Assembly: GCA_000328365.1 (NCBI GenBank) | Contig: KB309137.1 | Span: 214,097-278,096 of the forward strand | From: Capitella teleta | Taxonomy: Eukaryota > Annelida > Polychaeta > Capitellidae | Direction: 5' to 3' | Length of the DNA: 64,000 bases | Part shown: positions 36,500 through 45,820 of the stretch, piece after piece | Layout: the number at the start of each line of letters is the position of its first letter | Position numbering within the stretch: position 1 is the first letter of the stretch | Made by a program: the position numbers and the translations under genes | The notes under the pieces: model-generated | The model's database searches: none | What the model saw: only the letters and a program-made list of their open reading frames with translations | Told to the model about the DNA's origin: nothing

Positions 36500-38033
36500 A
36501 TGGCCGCTACATCTCTTTGTCGCCAGAATTTCCACTCGGATTGCGAGGCGCTCATCAACAAGCAGATCAACATGGAAATGCACGCCAATTACGTGTACAC
36601 TTCAATGGTAAGGCGTTGGATTTCATACGCAATTCATTGATTGTCGATCTCAGGCATATTACTTCGACCGAGATGACGTCGCCCTGTCCGGGTTCGCGAG
36701 GTTCTTCCGAAAGGCAGCCGAAGAAGAACGAGAACACGCCGAGAGGTTGATGAAGTATCAGAACACGAGAGGAGGCCGCGTTGTTCTACAGGACATCCAG
36801 GTATAGCGCAATCTTCTATATTAGGGACCTATATATGTTACCGCATGTTTGGGTTGTGATATTACTGTCGTATCCACTCTTGTGACGGGTTTATCAAACC
36901 AGTTTGGTATAACAAAAAACGCTCGTGTTTAATAGCACGTGTTAGGTAATGGAACTTACTGAACACGTTTGTAATGGGACGGGTTCTTTGTGTGGATTTT
37001 GAATTGTTTATTAAAGTCCGTACGCGTCTGCATTACAAAAATGTCCATATGGCAACCACGATGGTGCATGACTCAAAAGGAGACTTTTGTTGCAATTTCT
37101 TCGCTTTTTAATGTCACAGTATATACATGCTAGTAATGTGTTTATAGTAAATTAATTAGTGTCGTATGTACGTGTATATAGAGTTATGATTTATGCCTTA
37201 TTACCACAAGTGATTGGTTTATCAAACTATGTAAGGAGGCTTGCAGGTACGCGTGGTGTATATGTATGCCACGTGGCGTATTCTATGGCGAATGGCGGAA
37301 TTTTGGTGGTAACGATGTGTGCAGTCATGTCATGTGACGAAGGTGATCGCATGTATTGCCGTTGAAAGAGTACCTTGTAATCTCGAGTGATAAGGGTTCA
37401 ATACATGTAAAGTGTGAGTGGCTTCATTATATCAATGTAAGTGCCAGTTCAGTCCGTCGCCGCCTCGAATCAGGACTGCTATTAGCCTGTTCAAGCACAA
37501 TCCATTACTTTCGGAAACACTTAAAGTTGAATCGTTTGGGACGTCGGGTGGACTTTGGCTGTTATCACCAACCGGACATTGGAGTGTGACGCCCACTTTC
37601 TATAGAAGTTTAATGATAAGACTTGTTTACTGAATAGGAAACCATGATGCCCTCCAGTATCCGAAAAATCGGCCAATGTCATTCATTCAATGATTAAACG
37701 ATCCTTTTGCAGAAACCCGAACAGGAAGAATGGGGCACAGGGTTGGACGCCATGCTCTTCTCTTTGGATATGGAGAAGAGGGTGAACCAGTCCCTTCTGG
37801 ACCTGGAATCTACAGCGTTGGCACACGCAGACCCAGAGGTACGAGCCTCTTTTACAAATGACATCGCATTTCAGTGATGTTACTTATTGCAGCTCGCCGA
37901 TTTCATCGCCTCTGAGTATCTACACGAGCAGGTAGCGGCCATCAAAGGGATCTGCTGTCATATAACTAATCTCAGACGATGTGGCTGCGGCCTTGGAGAG
38001 TTCCTCTACCAGAAGGAAGCTCTGGGGCCTTAA
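36500..38033 (+). CDS. FTH1: Ferritin heavy-chain-type subunit (cytosolic)
   Basis: Four exons, 36500-36607, 36654-36800, 37713-37838 and 37893-38033, join at phase 0 with GT/AG sites to encode 173 residues ending in TAA. The seven ferroxidase-centre residues known from human H ferritin are all present: Glu and Tyr in '[10 protein letters not shown]', Glu-Glu and His in 'EEEREHAE', Glu in 'DMEKRVNQ', Gln in 'LHEQVAA'. It should therefore oxidise Fe(II) and store iron in a 24-mer shell. There is no signal peptide, which fits a cytosolic form. The length matches typical animal ferritin. A cysteine-rich patch '[13 protein letters not shown]' near the C terminus is somewhat unusual. The symbol names the family; vertebrate orthology is not claimed. 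Confidence 0.96.
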
Positions 38034-39223
38034 ACCACACTTCAATCTATTTTCCACTTATTTTTCGCGGGATTCACTTTCTTACTCGCGAGCATTGGAG
38101 CCACATAATGGTTGCCAATAGGGCATTTCACGCGGCGCTAAATACGAGGCTGTATATTCAATGTTTTCACGAGTGCAGCAAGACCACATATAGCTCTAGT
38201 CTAGCCATTCATTAAACTAAGAATGAACTTGACAACAATGGACCCAGTTTCGTAGAATGAATGATAGCACTTCTAAGATTTTCATGAGAGCAGCAGGACC
38301 ACATGTAGCTCCTAGCTTGCCAGTCATTGTGCACTCCAAACAAGCTCAACCCCGAACTGGAGTGTATATTAGAGTGAACCTGAAGGTATTAGAATGCGCA
38401 AATTGGCGCTCCAAGTGAGCCCGAACGCAACCGTTGACCAGCTGTTTTGATGTTCAACTTTGAGGCTGAACTCCGTGTCGCTTGTTGAGATTGTGAATCT
38501 GGTGAAATATGTGTTTAAAATAAATTATTTTTACAAATTCATCGTTCTGTTCATCGTACTCTTAGAATATACTGGTTATACATCACACTTATATGCTATC
38601 AAGGGCCTTAGTGTCGTGCATCAACAGCAGCACACACGACATGGTTCATTGGCATAAAATATACCGATTATGGAACAACTAGATGAAAGAAAATTCTTGC
38701 ATACTATGATTGTGTAAAAATAGCTGGCTTCGGCATGCAACCTGACGCCATTATCTACAATATATATATAACAATGAAAATTATTTCTCTTGACGTACGT
38801 ATTCTTCTTGAACAGCAATGGGAGTGGGTTCTATTCGTAATCTGAAAGGAAATGCAAAACATTATCAGTGGTGACATTTGTCCTATATCCGAACAGTTAG
38901 GTCAGCCCAATCCATTCATTCCGTTCTATATGTATGTATGGATGGAGTTTTACGCACTCTGATACAGAAAGTATTATATTAGTGCCTCTCATTCCGTTGT
39001 AGTTGAAAATGAAAATTTGTGCATCATTCAGCAATCACAGTACGGGCTAAAGCCAGGTTAACGAACATTAAACACGTATGATGCATTCACTTTAATTCAC
39101 ACATTCCTTTCTCTCAGATCTCCTATTCTTTTGAATGTATCGAATGTACATTGTACATGTATTGAATGTTACTGTATATATCATTTATTTCGCAAATGAA
39201 TTTGCACTTTTAGAAGAAGGTAA

Positions 39224-39259
<36 letters not shown>

Positions 39260-39626
39260 ATAACGAAAAGTACACACACTATACATGTGTGTATGCAAAG
39301 CCACCCATTCCATAGTTTGAATCTATTAGTCGAGCAGTGTAGCTCCCTCCACCTCCTACTTACCATCTACTCCCTGAACAACAGACGTTCTTGAAATGAT
39401 TCTAATTGATAACATAATTATTTGTTCTATATTAAAGTATGTTTGACTCATCGCTCATTCCATTCATAAACAGCTGAAACCCAATCACCAACAGAAAGAG
39501 AATGGATGGACACACCAAGCGTGAGAATGCGAGTGTCAGTTATATATTATGCCTATGGCAACCCAAGGAGTCTCACAGACACGAAATTATATTTCACGGT
39601 GTTGATATAGTTGATAAATTAGAACT
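38034..39626. other. Ferritin 3' flank and intergenic sequence
   Basis: AAAATAAATTA near 38517-38527 offers a polyA signal for ferritin, with ATTAAA closer at about 38211. A run of about 31 A lies at 39227-39257. No other gene is seen. Confidence 0.4.
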
Positions 39627-39827
39627 TTCATATTTCCTGAATTGGTAAAACGCTTCGAAACCCAAGGAGTCGTAGAATTGAATGAAATGCGGAAAAAATT
39701 GCAATCAGAGTGAACTTTCTTGAATGGCCCATTCCGCAGAACCTGTTCATCTTGCGATCTTGAAGGCCAACATTGAAATTGGAAAATTCTACATACAATG
39801 TAATCACTTTGAGTGTCTTCAGAGCAC
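39627..39827 (-). pseudogene. Relic CUB exon (third copy)
   Basis: This is homologous to the last CUB exon of both neighbouring copies: 'YVEFSNFNVGLQDRKMNRFCG' is conserved. About seven extra bases break the frame just upstream of it and the splice donor seen in the other copies (GTATGT) is lost. It is more diverged than the other two copies, so it is an older duplicate. Confidence 0.75.
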
Positions 39828-39842
39828 CTGTGAGAAAGATTC

Positions 39843-41329
39843 GTTCTCTTCCGCCATTTTTACATAAGACACTCGGCACGGAAGAATTTTCCTACATTTC
39901 GTTTCAACATACATTCGATTCACCCTCAAATCATCAACATCTGGAACCCAATCACATGCAAAAGGAAATAAAAATGGATGGATACACAGAAGGTGAAGAG
40001 GTATTTCAAGTGTTGATGACAGAGACTGAATAACGCGATTATTTTTTTATAATTATCATCGCTTTTGGGGAAGTTATGACTACGATCGAGGGAGTCATTA
40101 CGTACGAGGGAGCACAATGACAATGTTATTGCTCCATACGAAGACAATGGCTTAAAAAAAAAAGAGGAATGATAACGGATATATCGTTGAGTATACATTT
40201 AAAATTATTTCATCATAAATACTATGAGCCGGTGATTGTGCGAAGAATGGCGAATGGGGTTGGAGTGATGAGCGTTAGCAGCAGCAGAATTAATAGCCAC
40301 GGGGGCCGCGTGGCCGTTCCACCGCTGTTGTGGTCGACCCGGGGGTCAGAGAAAGGATCTAGAACAGAAAGAGATATGATCGGAGTTAAGAATAGGTTTC
40401 CCAGCCATATAGTTAAGAAGTATAGCATAGAGTTCCTTAACGACATTAGAAGTATTACATAGAGTTCCTTAACGATTTTACGGACTCGACATACCTTCAT
40501 ATTTCCTGAATTGGTAAAATGCTTCGAAGCCCATTGAGTCGTAAACATTGTTGGACTTGAATGTAACCCGAAAGAACTTGCCATCGGAATGTATCTCTTT
40601 CTTCGCTTTCGTTTCCTTCGTTCCACAATACCTGTGCATCTTACGATCTTGAAGATCAATATTGAAATTGGAAAATTCTACATAATCGCTTTGAGTGTCT
40701 TCAGAGCACCTGTGAGAAAGATCTTTAGGCCATGACAGTGTGGGTTTGTATCACATACCCTGGCGGAATACCCTCGACATCAAAGTAAGGGAATGTGATG
40801 TATATCCTCTCATTCTCTTGACCATAGAACAGGTAGTGACACTCTGTATTGCGGGGATAAAGACCAGGGAAGTTTGGAGAGGTGAAGGTGCCGTTTGGGG
40901 CATCCTTGCTGTGGAATGCAAACCCACATACTGAAAATAACATTTCACGTCAGTAGTATTGATCGGAATTCATTGCAATGCTGCACTATTTACCCATGTC
41001 ATCAGCTTGCTCGCCTGCTTTGACGCCAAAGTCTGTGAGTAAAACGAGACATTTAGAGAGATTTGTAAGGCATTAATTGTGTAACCTACTTGTGACAAAC
41101 TTGTATGTTGCCATGAAACCGGTGGCGGCCGGCGCAGATCGCGACGTCAAACTGCACCACAAGCTGTTGGTTGTTGGACATGAGCATCGGAGGCCTCTTG
41201 CTGCCGCAGTACACGCCGATGCTGTGGGGCTCACCGTTGATCTTGATGTTGACAGTGACAGAGTCAACATCATCACAGCTGCAACGACAAAACTGTCAAC
41301 TGCGCTAAGAATACGTGAGATGTGCTCAC
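39843..41329. repeat. Left copy of a near-identical 1.5-kb duplication
   Basis: Matches 44139-45624 at a constant offset of 4,296 bases (4,295 after one indel), with about a dozen differences seen by eye. It includes exons 2-5 and introns of the CUB gene segment and non-coding sequence downstream. It begins directly next to the acceptor of the relic exon. Confidence 0.85.
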
Positions 41330-41540
41330 TCGTAAGGGTGGTTGGGATCTCCGGAGGGATAGCTCAGGTTGAAGTACGTGAAGACGATTTGAACTCGTTC
41401 TCCTTCTTGGCCGAGGAATCGGTAGATTCTCGTCGTGTCGTCCGGGTAGCTCAGAGGGTAGCAGGGTGAGCTGAATGTTCCGTTTTTTTCTCACAGTGCT
41501 CGAGTACTCTTGGTTCTCTTGGTCACATTCCATGGCTACA
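40495..41540 (-). pseudogene. CUB-domain gene segment, left copy, frameshifted
   Basis: Five exons parallel the right-hand copy: 41330-41540, 41090-41278, 40994-41032, 40759-40930 and 40495-40709. Exons 3-5 are open and nearly identical in the two copies. Exon 2 has one extra C at about 41145, which breaks the CUB frame after 'LVVQFD'. Exon 1 has an extra base in an A run near 41490 and lacks the cysteine codon found in 'DTTCIYRF' of the other copy. Either this copy is a decaying pseudogene or these are sequencing errors; the missing cysteine codon favours decay. Confidence 0.7.
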
Positions 41541-41994
41541 CTATCAAAATCTAAAACAAACTTATTATCCAATGAGTTACAGGGAAAGGTATGGTCCGGG
41601 CCAAATAACTTTTAAACTAAGCGCCGCTTAGCATGTGTGTAAGAATTTCTGGGATGGTCTGAGAAAAATGATGTCCCAGAACGTTAGCCCCATTATATCG
41701 ACCAATGTGTTTAAATCTTCAAAGCTTTGCGAAAACTTGCTCGGTGTAATGGAGGTTTAAACAAGTTTTAAGTACGTACATCACCTCAATCCTGTTTGCA
41801 ATCAGATCATATTAGGTTCAGATCGGTTCAATTTACAATTCTCAAGCAGTACAAGCCAGCTTACAGATAACCTTGAATCTTTCACTTCTAATCGCATCCC
41901 TAACCCAATCCAATTTGAACTCGTTCTTCGGCTGTTGTATGCACCAATACCACTACTACTCATGCAGTGTGCAGAACACAAGATTCATGGATGC

Positions 41995-42840
41995 TCGATT
42001 GGAAAGCATTTCGTCTATATGGACAGAAGTAAGAAGTAAAAGTAGGGGGAACTCCCTTGAACACTCTTCTTCGTATCCAGGGTATTTCCGTCCATGAAGT
42101 TCTTACACAAATAGAAGGCATAGCTACAACGTTCAGGCCTACCAAGTTTGAATACAGTTTAAGTCATCTTTGAAAATTATACTACGAAAAGTACTTGTGA
42201 TAACTTGCTTTGTGTAATTGGGGCATTGACTCAAATATGGTTGTTCGATTGGAAAGCATTTCGTCTATAAGGACAGAAGTAAGAAAATTTAGTTTGCAGT
42301 TCACCAATCTCGTTGTCATTGCATAGCCTTGCAAAGTCCGTGTCAAGTCCACGGACTCGGTTTGATCAGCTGACTGCAATCGATCCTATGCGGACCGTGG
42401 AGGTCGAGGTCCCGCGTTCGAAACCCGATCCGGCCACGGGCGTTATGATTGTGAATTATAATTGTAATCCGTTATAATTGTAATTCTTCGGTGAATCTGC
42501 AGTGCTGCCCAACTGCATAACAAGGCCGGGCGCTGTGTACTACTGTCTATGGTGGCATGCAGGATAAAGAACTCTAGGATTTATCGATAAAAGTAGGGGG
42601 AAACCCCGTTCCCGGGCTTCTGTTCTGGCGCCGTATCACCCAAATGGGTTGGGTTGAGCTAACTCCCTCGAACACTTTTCTTCGTATCCCATCCATAAAG
42701 TTCTTACACAAATAGAAGGCATAGCTACAGCGTTCAGGCCTTCGCAGTTTGAATACAGTTTGGGTTATCCTTGAAAAGTATACCACGAAAAATACTTGTG
42801 ATAACATGCTTGGTGTAATTGGGGCATTGTCTCAAACATT
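41995..42840. repeat. Tandem duplication of a ~250-bp block, one unit split by a SINE-like insertion
   Basis: The phrase GATTGGAAAGCATTTCGTCT starts at about 41999 and about 42249, each time followed by GGACAGAAGTAAGA. The downstream part 'AACTCCCT...GAACACTCTTCTTCG...' appears at 42050 and again at 42661. The second unit carries the SINE-like sequence in between. The first keeps only a short AAAAGTAGGGGG remnant at the same junction. Confidence 0.7.
42385..42660 (+). mobile_element. SINE-like dispersed repeat, copy 1 (tRNA-like head)
   Basis: A B-box-like GTTCGAAACC (42416-42425) in a tRNA-like context is followed by a body with CAAGGCCGGGCGCTGTGTAC and TTTATCGATAAAAGTAGGGG. It ends in CACCCAAATGGGTTGGGTTG. 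The body recurs at 51768-51935. A polymerase III A box is not clear, so the tRNA origin is tentative. Confidence 0.55.
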
Positions 42841-43029
42841 CACACGCTTTATCGCGAATAGTATCTGAATCGTGGTTTCGAGCACGTTGAGAATAGTTAT
42901 GTCGTAAAATTTGTTTCACCATGTGTGAACTCATTAATTATGTAACACATTTGGTATCTATATATTTTTAAATCGTGGGCTTATTTAAGCTCGGAATTCT
43001 GAAGCAACTAAGACTTATGTGGTCCGAGG

Positions 43030-43145
43030 AGGTAAGCAGGAGTTAAGTGCCTTACTTATGAGGACACGGGGGCCAGGGGCTAACCCACGCTCCTGCTATA
43101 TTATGAGTCACGCTGTGCTCCCCACTCCGTTGAGATGCATTGGTA
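43030..43145 (-). mobile_element. Degenerate tRNA-related SINE fragment
   Basis: The plus strand reads GAGTTAAGTGCCTTACTTAT, then CCAGGGGCTAACCCACGCTC and TATTATGAGTCACGCTGTGC. This matches the well-known reverse-complement layout of many invertebrate tRNA-like repeats (TTAAGTGCCTTGC..., TCGAACCCAC, ATTANGAGTC). The B-box TTCGA core has decayed. Confidence 0.45.
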
Positions 43146-44138
43146 CTTGTGATGTCAGCAAAATGGCGTGGTTAGCTTTTGGTGATTACAATTCAGTGAG
43201 TTGGTTAAATGGAGGCTGTGGGTGCATTCCACCCGGAGGCTCCGTCTTAATGCCACTAATGCATGGTTAGCATTAAGGTCACACTGTATTTGTCTTGTGG
43301 AGATCTGTCATCAGGACTAATGGAAGAAGCGGCTAGTGGCTCCTTTCTTACGCAATAAGGATTCTCTGCTGGCTTCATTACATCAATGGCACATAACAGA
43401 ATACACGGAAGACCCTCTCGCATAACACTTGGACAGAGTAGCACTCAATAGGCATTACAAGTATGTTCGTGCTGGTAACGGTGATCTGAGGGGAAAATTT
43501 TGCACAATTTTCATAGGAAAACAAATACACAACATTGAATGAAGACGGAATTTACGAGTATAAAATCGCTTTTATTAGAATGACTGCAAATTCACATGTA
43601 CAATGTGTTGGCAATCTTTGACATGCAACTCATAACGCCCCTATCTTACAATTGGAATTCATTCTCCTTGAACGTCAACGAGAGATAAGAAGAAATAAGT
43701 AGGATTGAGGTGGAAGAGGACGCTGAGGAAAAGAAGGAGGAGAAGGTTGAAGAGGAGGATGTGGAGGAGGAGAGAGAAAGGGAGTTGTAGGTCTATTGGT
43801 CATCAGAAATGAAATTGCAATAACCAAACAGTGATATGTCCAATCCAAGCAGACTTGACTATCAGGCCAAAACTGAGCTAACAACATCTTAAAAAATGTA
43901 GTTCTATATTTTTCAGATCTAAATTAATAAGTAACTGATTACAAGAAGTGAATATGTGTATGTACATCATGAGTGATGCCTTAGGTGGATTATTTACACT
44001 GTACACACGTACAATAAGGGTATATGTGGTTGTGTGTGCGGCTCTAGTACTATATTAAGTACAGAGAGCGGAGAACACAAGGAGAGCGCGAAGGAGACAG
44101 CATTCTGCATGGGGGAGGGAGGTAGTGGGGGGGGGGGC

Positions 44139-45624
44139 GTTCTCTTCCCCCATTTTTACATAAGAAACTCGGCACGGAAGAATTTTCCTACATTTCGTTT
44201 CAACATACATTCGATTCACCCTCAAATCATCAACATCTGGAACCCAATCACATGCAAAAGGAAATAAAAATGGATGGATACACAGAAGGTGAAGAGGTAT
44301 TTCAAGTGTTGATGACAGAGACTGAATAACGCGATTATTTTCTATAATTATCATCGCTTTTGGGGAAGTTATGACTACGATCGAGGGAGTCATTACGTAC
44401 GAGGGAGCACAATGACAATGTTATTGCTCCATACGAAGACAATGGCTTAAAAAAAAAAAGAGGAATGATTACGGATATATCGTTGAGTATACATTTAAAA
44501 TTATTTCATCATAAATACTATGAGCCGGTGATTGTGCGAAGAATGGCGAATGGGGTTGGAGTGATGAGCGTTAGCAGCAGCAGAATTAATAGCCACGGGG
44601 GCCGCGTGGCCGTTCCACCGCTGTTGTGGTCGACCCGGGGGTCAGAGAAAGGATCTAGAACAGAAAGAGATATGATCGGAGTTAAGAATAGGTTTCCCAG
44701 CCATATAGTTAAGAAGTATAGCATAGAGTTCCTTAACGACATTAGAAGTATTACATAGAGTTCCTTAACGATTTTACGGACTCGACATACCTTCATATTT
44801 CCTGAATTGGTAAAATGCTTCGAAGCCCATTGAGTCGTAAACATTGTTGGACTTGAATGTAACCCGAAAGAACTTGCCATCGGAATGTATCTCTTTCTTC
44901 GCTTTCGTTTCCTTCGTTCCACAATACCTGTGCATCTTACGATCTTGAAGATCAATATTGAAATTGGAAAATTCTACATAATCGCTTTGAGTGTCTTCAG
45001 AGCACCTGTGAGAAAGATCTTTAGGCCATGACAGTGTGGGTTTGTATCGCATACCCTGGCGGAATACCCTCGACATCAAAGTAAGGGAATGTGATGTATA
45101 TCCTCTCATTCTCTTGACCATAGAACAGGTAGTGACACTCTGTATTGCGGGGATAAAGACCAGGGAAGTTTGGAGAGGTGAAGGTGCCGTTTGGGGCATC
45201 CTTGCTGTGGAATGCAAACCCACATACTGAAAATAACATTTCACGTCAGTAGTATTGATCGGAATTCATCGCAATGATGCACTATTTACCCATGTCATCA
45301 GCTTGCTCGCCTGCTTTGACGCCAAAGTCTGTGAGTAAAACGAGACATTTAGAGAGATTTGTAAGGCATTAATTGTGTAACCTACTTGTGACAAACTTGT
45401 ATGTTGCCATGAAACCGGTGGCGGCCGGCGCAGATCGCGAGTCAAACTGCACCACAAGCTGTTGGTTGTTGGACATGAGCATCGGAGGCCTCTTGCTGCC
45501 GCAGTACACGCCGATGCTGTGGGGCTCACCGTTGATCTTGATGTTGACAGTGACAGAGTCAACATCCTCACAGCTGCAACGACAAAACTGTCAACTGCGC
45601 TAAGAATACGTGAGTTGTGCTCAC
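44139..45624. repeat. Right copy of a near-identical 1.5-kb duplication
   Basis: Counterpart of 39843-41329. Identity starts abruptly after a G-rich run and falls off abruptly at the exon 1 boundary. Beyond that the two copies still align but are clearly diverged. Confidence 0.85.
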
Positions 45625-45820
45625 TCGTAAGGGTTGTCGGGATCTCCGGAAGGATAACTCAGGTCGAGGGAAGTGAACATAATTTGTACTCGCTCTCCTC
45701 CTTGGCCCTGGAAGCGGTATATACACGTTGTGTCTTCAGGGTAATCGCGAGGGTAGCCGGGTGAGCTGAATGTTCCATTTTTGCTCCCAGAACTTGAGTA
45801 TTCTCGAACACATTCAGTGG
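44791..45820 (-). CDS. CUB-domain receptor-like protein (suppressor of lurcher/neto-like), partial
   Basis: Five exons in transcript order: 45625-45820, 45386-45573, 45290-45328 (39 bp), 45055-45226 and 44791-45005, with GT/AG sites and matching phases. They encode two CUB domains. CUB-A runs from 'CVREYSSSGSKNGTFSSPGY' to 'AATGFMATYKFVT', including 'IGVYCGSKRPPM'. CUB-B runs from 'VCGFAFHSKDAPNGTFTSPN' to 'SMGFEAFYQFRKYE', including 'DYVEFSNF' and 'HRYCG'. Wording such as 'FPGLYPRNTECHYLFYG' and 'DVEGIPPGCSEDTQSDYVEF' strongly recalls the SOL-1 group, extracellular auxiliary proteins of glutamate receptors. The signal peptide exon and anything after exon 5 were not found. If exon 5 reads through its donor, the frame ends five codons later at 44774. 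The gene belongs to a tandem array with a broken copy to the left. Confidence 0.8.

Larger units (their letters stand above)
41541..44138. other. Spacer between the two CUB gene segments
   Basis: No CUB exon is recognised here. It contains a tandemly repeated 250-bp block (41995-42840), a SINE-like insertion and a second tRNA-related relic. A minus-strand proline-rich frame at 43675-43887 has no family match. Confidence 0.5.

Noticed and set aside
40169-40462. 97-codon frame preserved in both duplicated copies (also 44465-44758)
   Set aside because: Preservation follows from the near-identity of the duplicated DNA; the frame lies downstream of exon 5 and has no domain.
40222-40659. 145-codon minus-strand frame in both copies (also 44518-44955)
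   Set aside because: It overlaps the CUB-B exon in a different frame and is a shadow of it.
43675-43887. Proline-rich minus-strand frame considered as a transmembrane/cytoplasmic exon of the CUB gene
   Set aside because: No hydrophobic segment of sufficient length and no fitting acceptor phase; it comes from a GA-rich low-complexity stretch.
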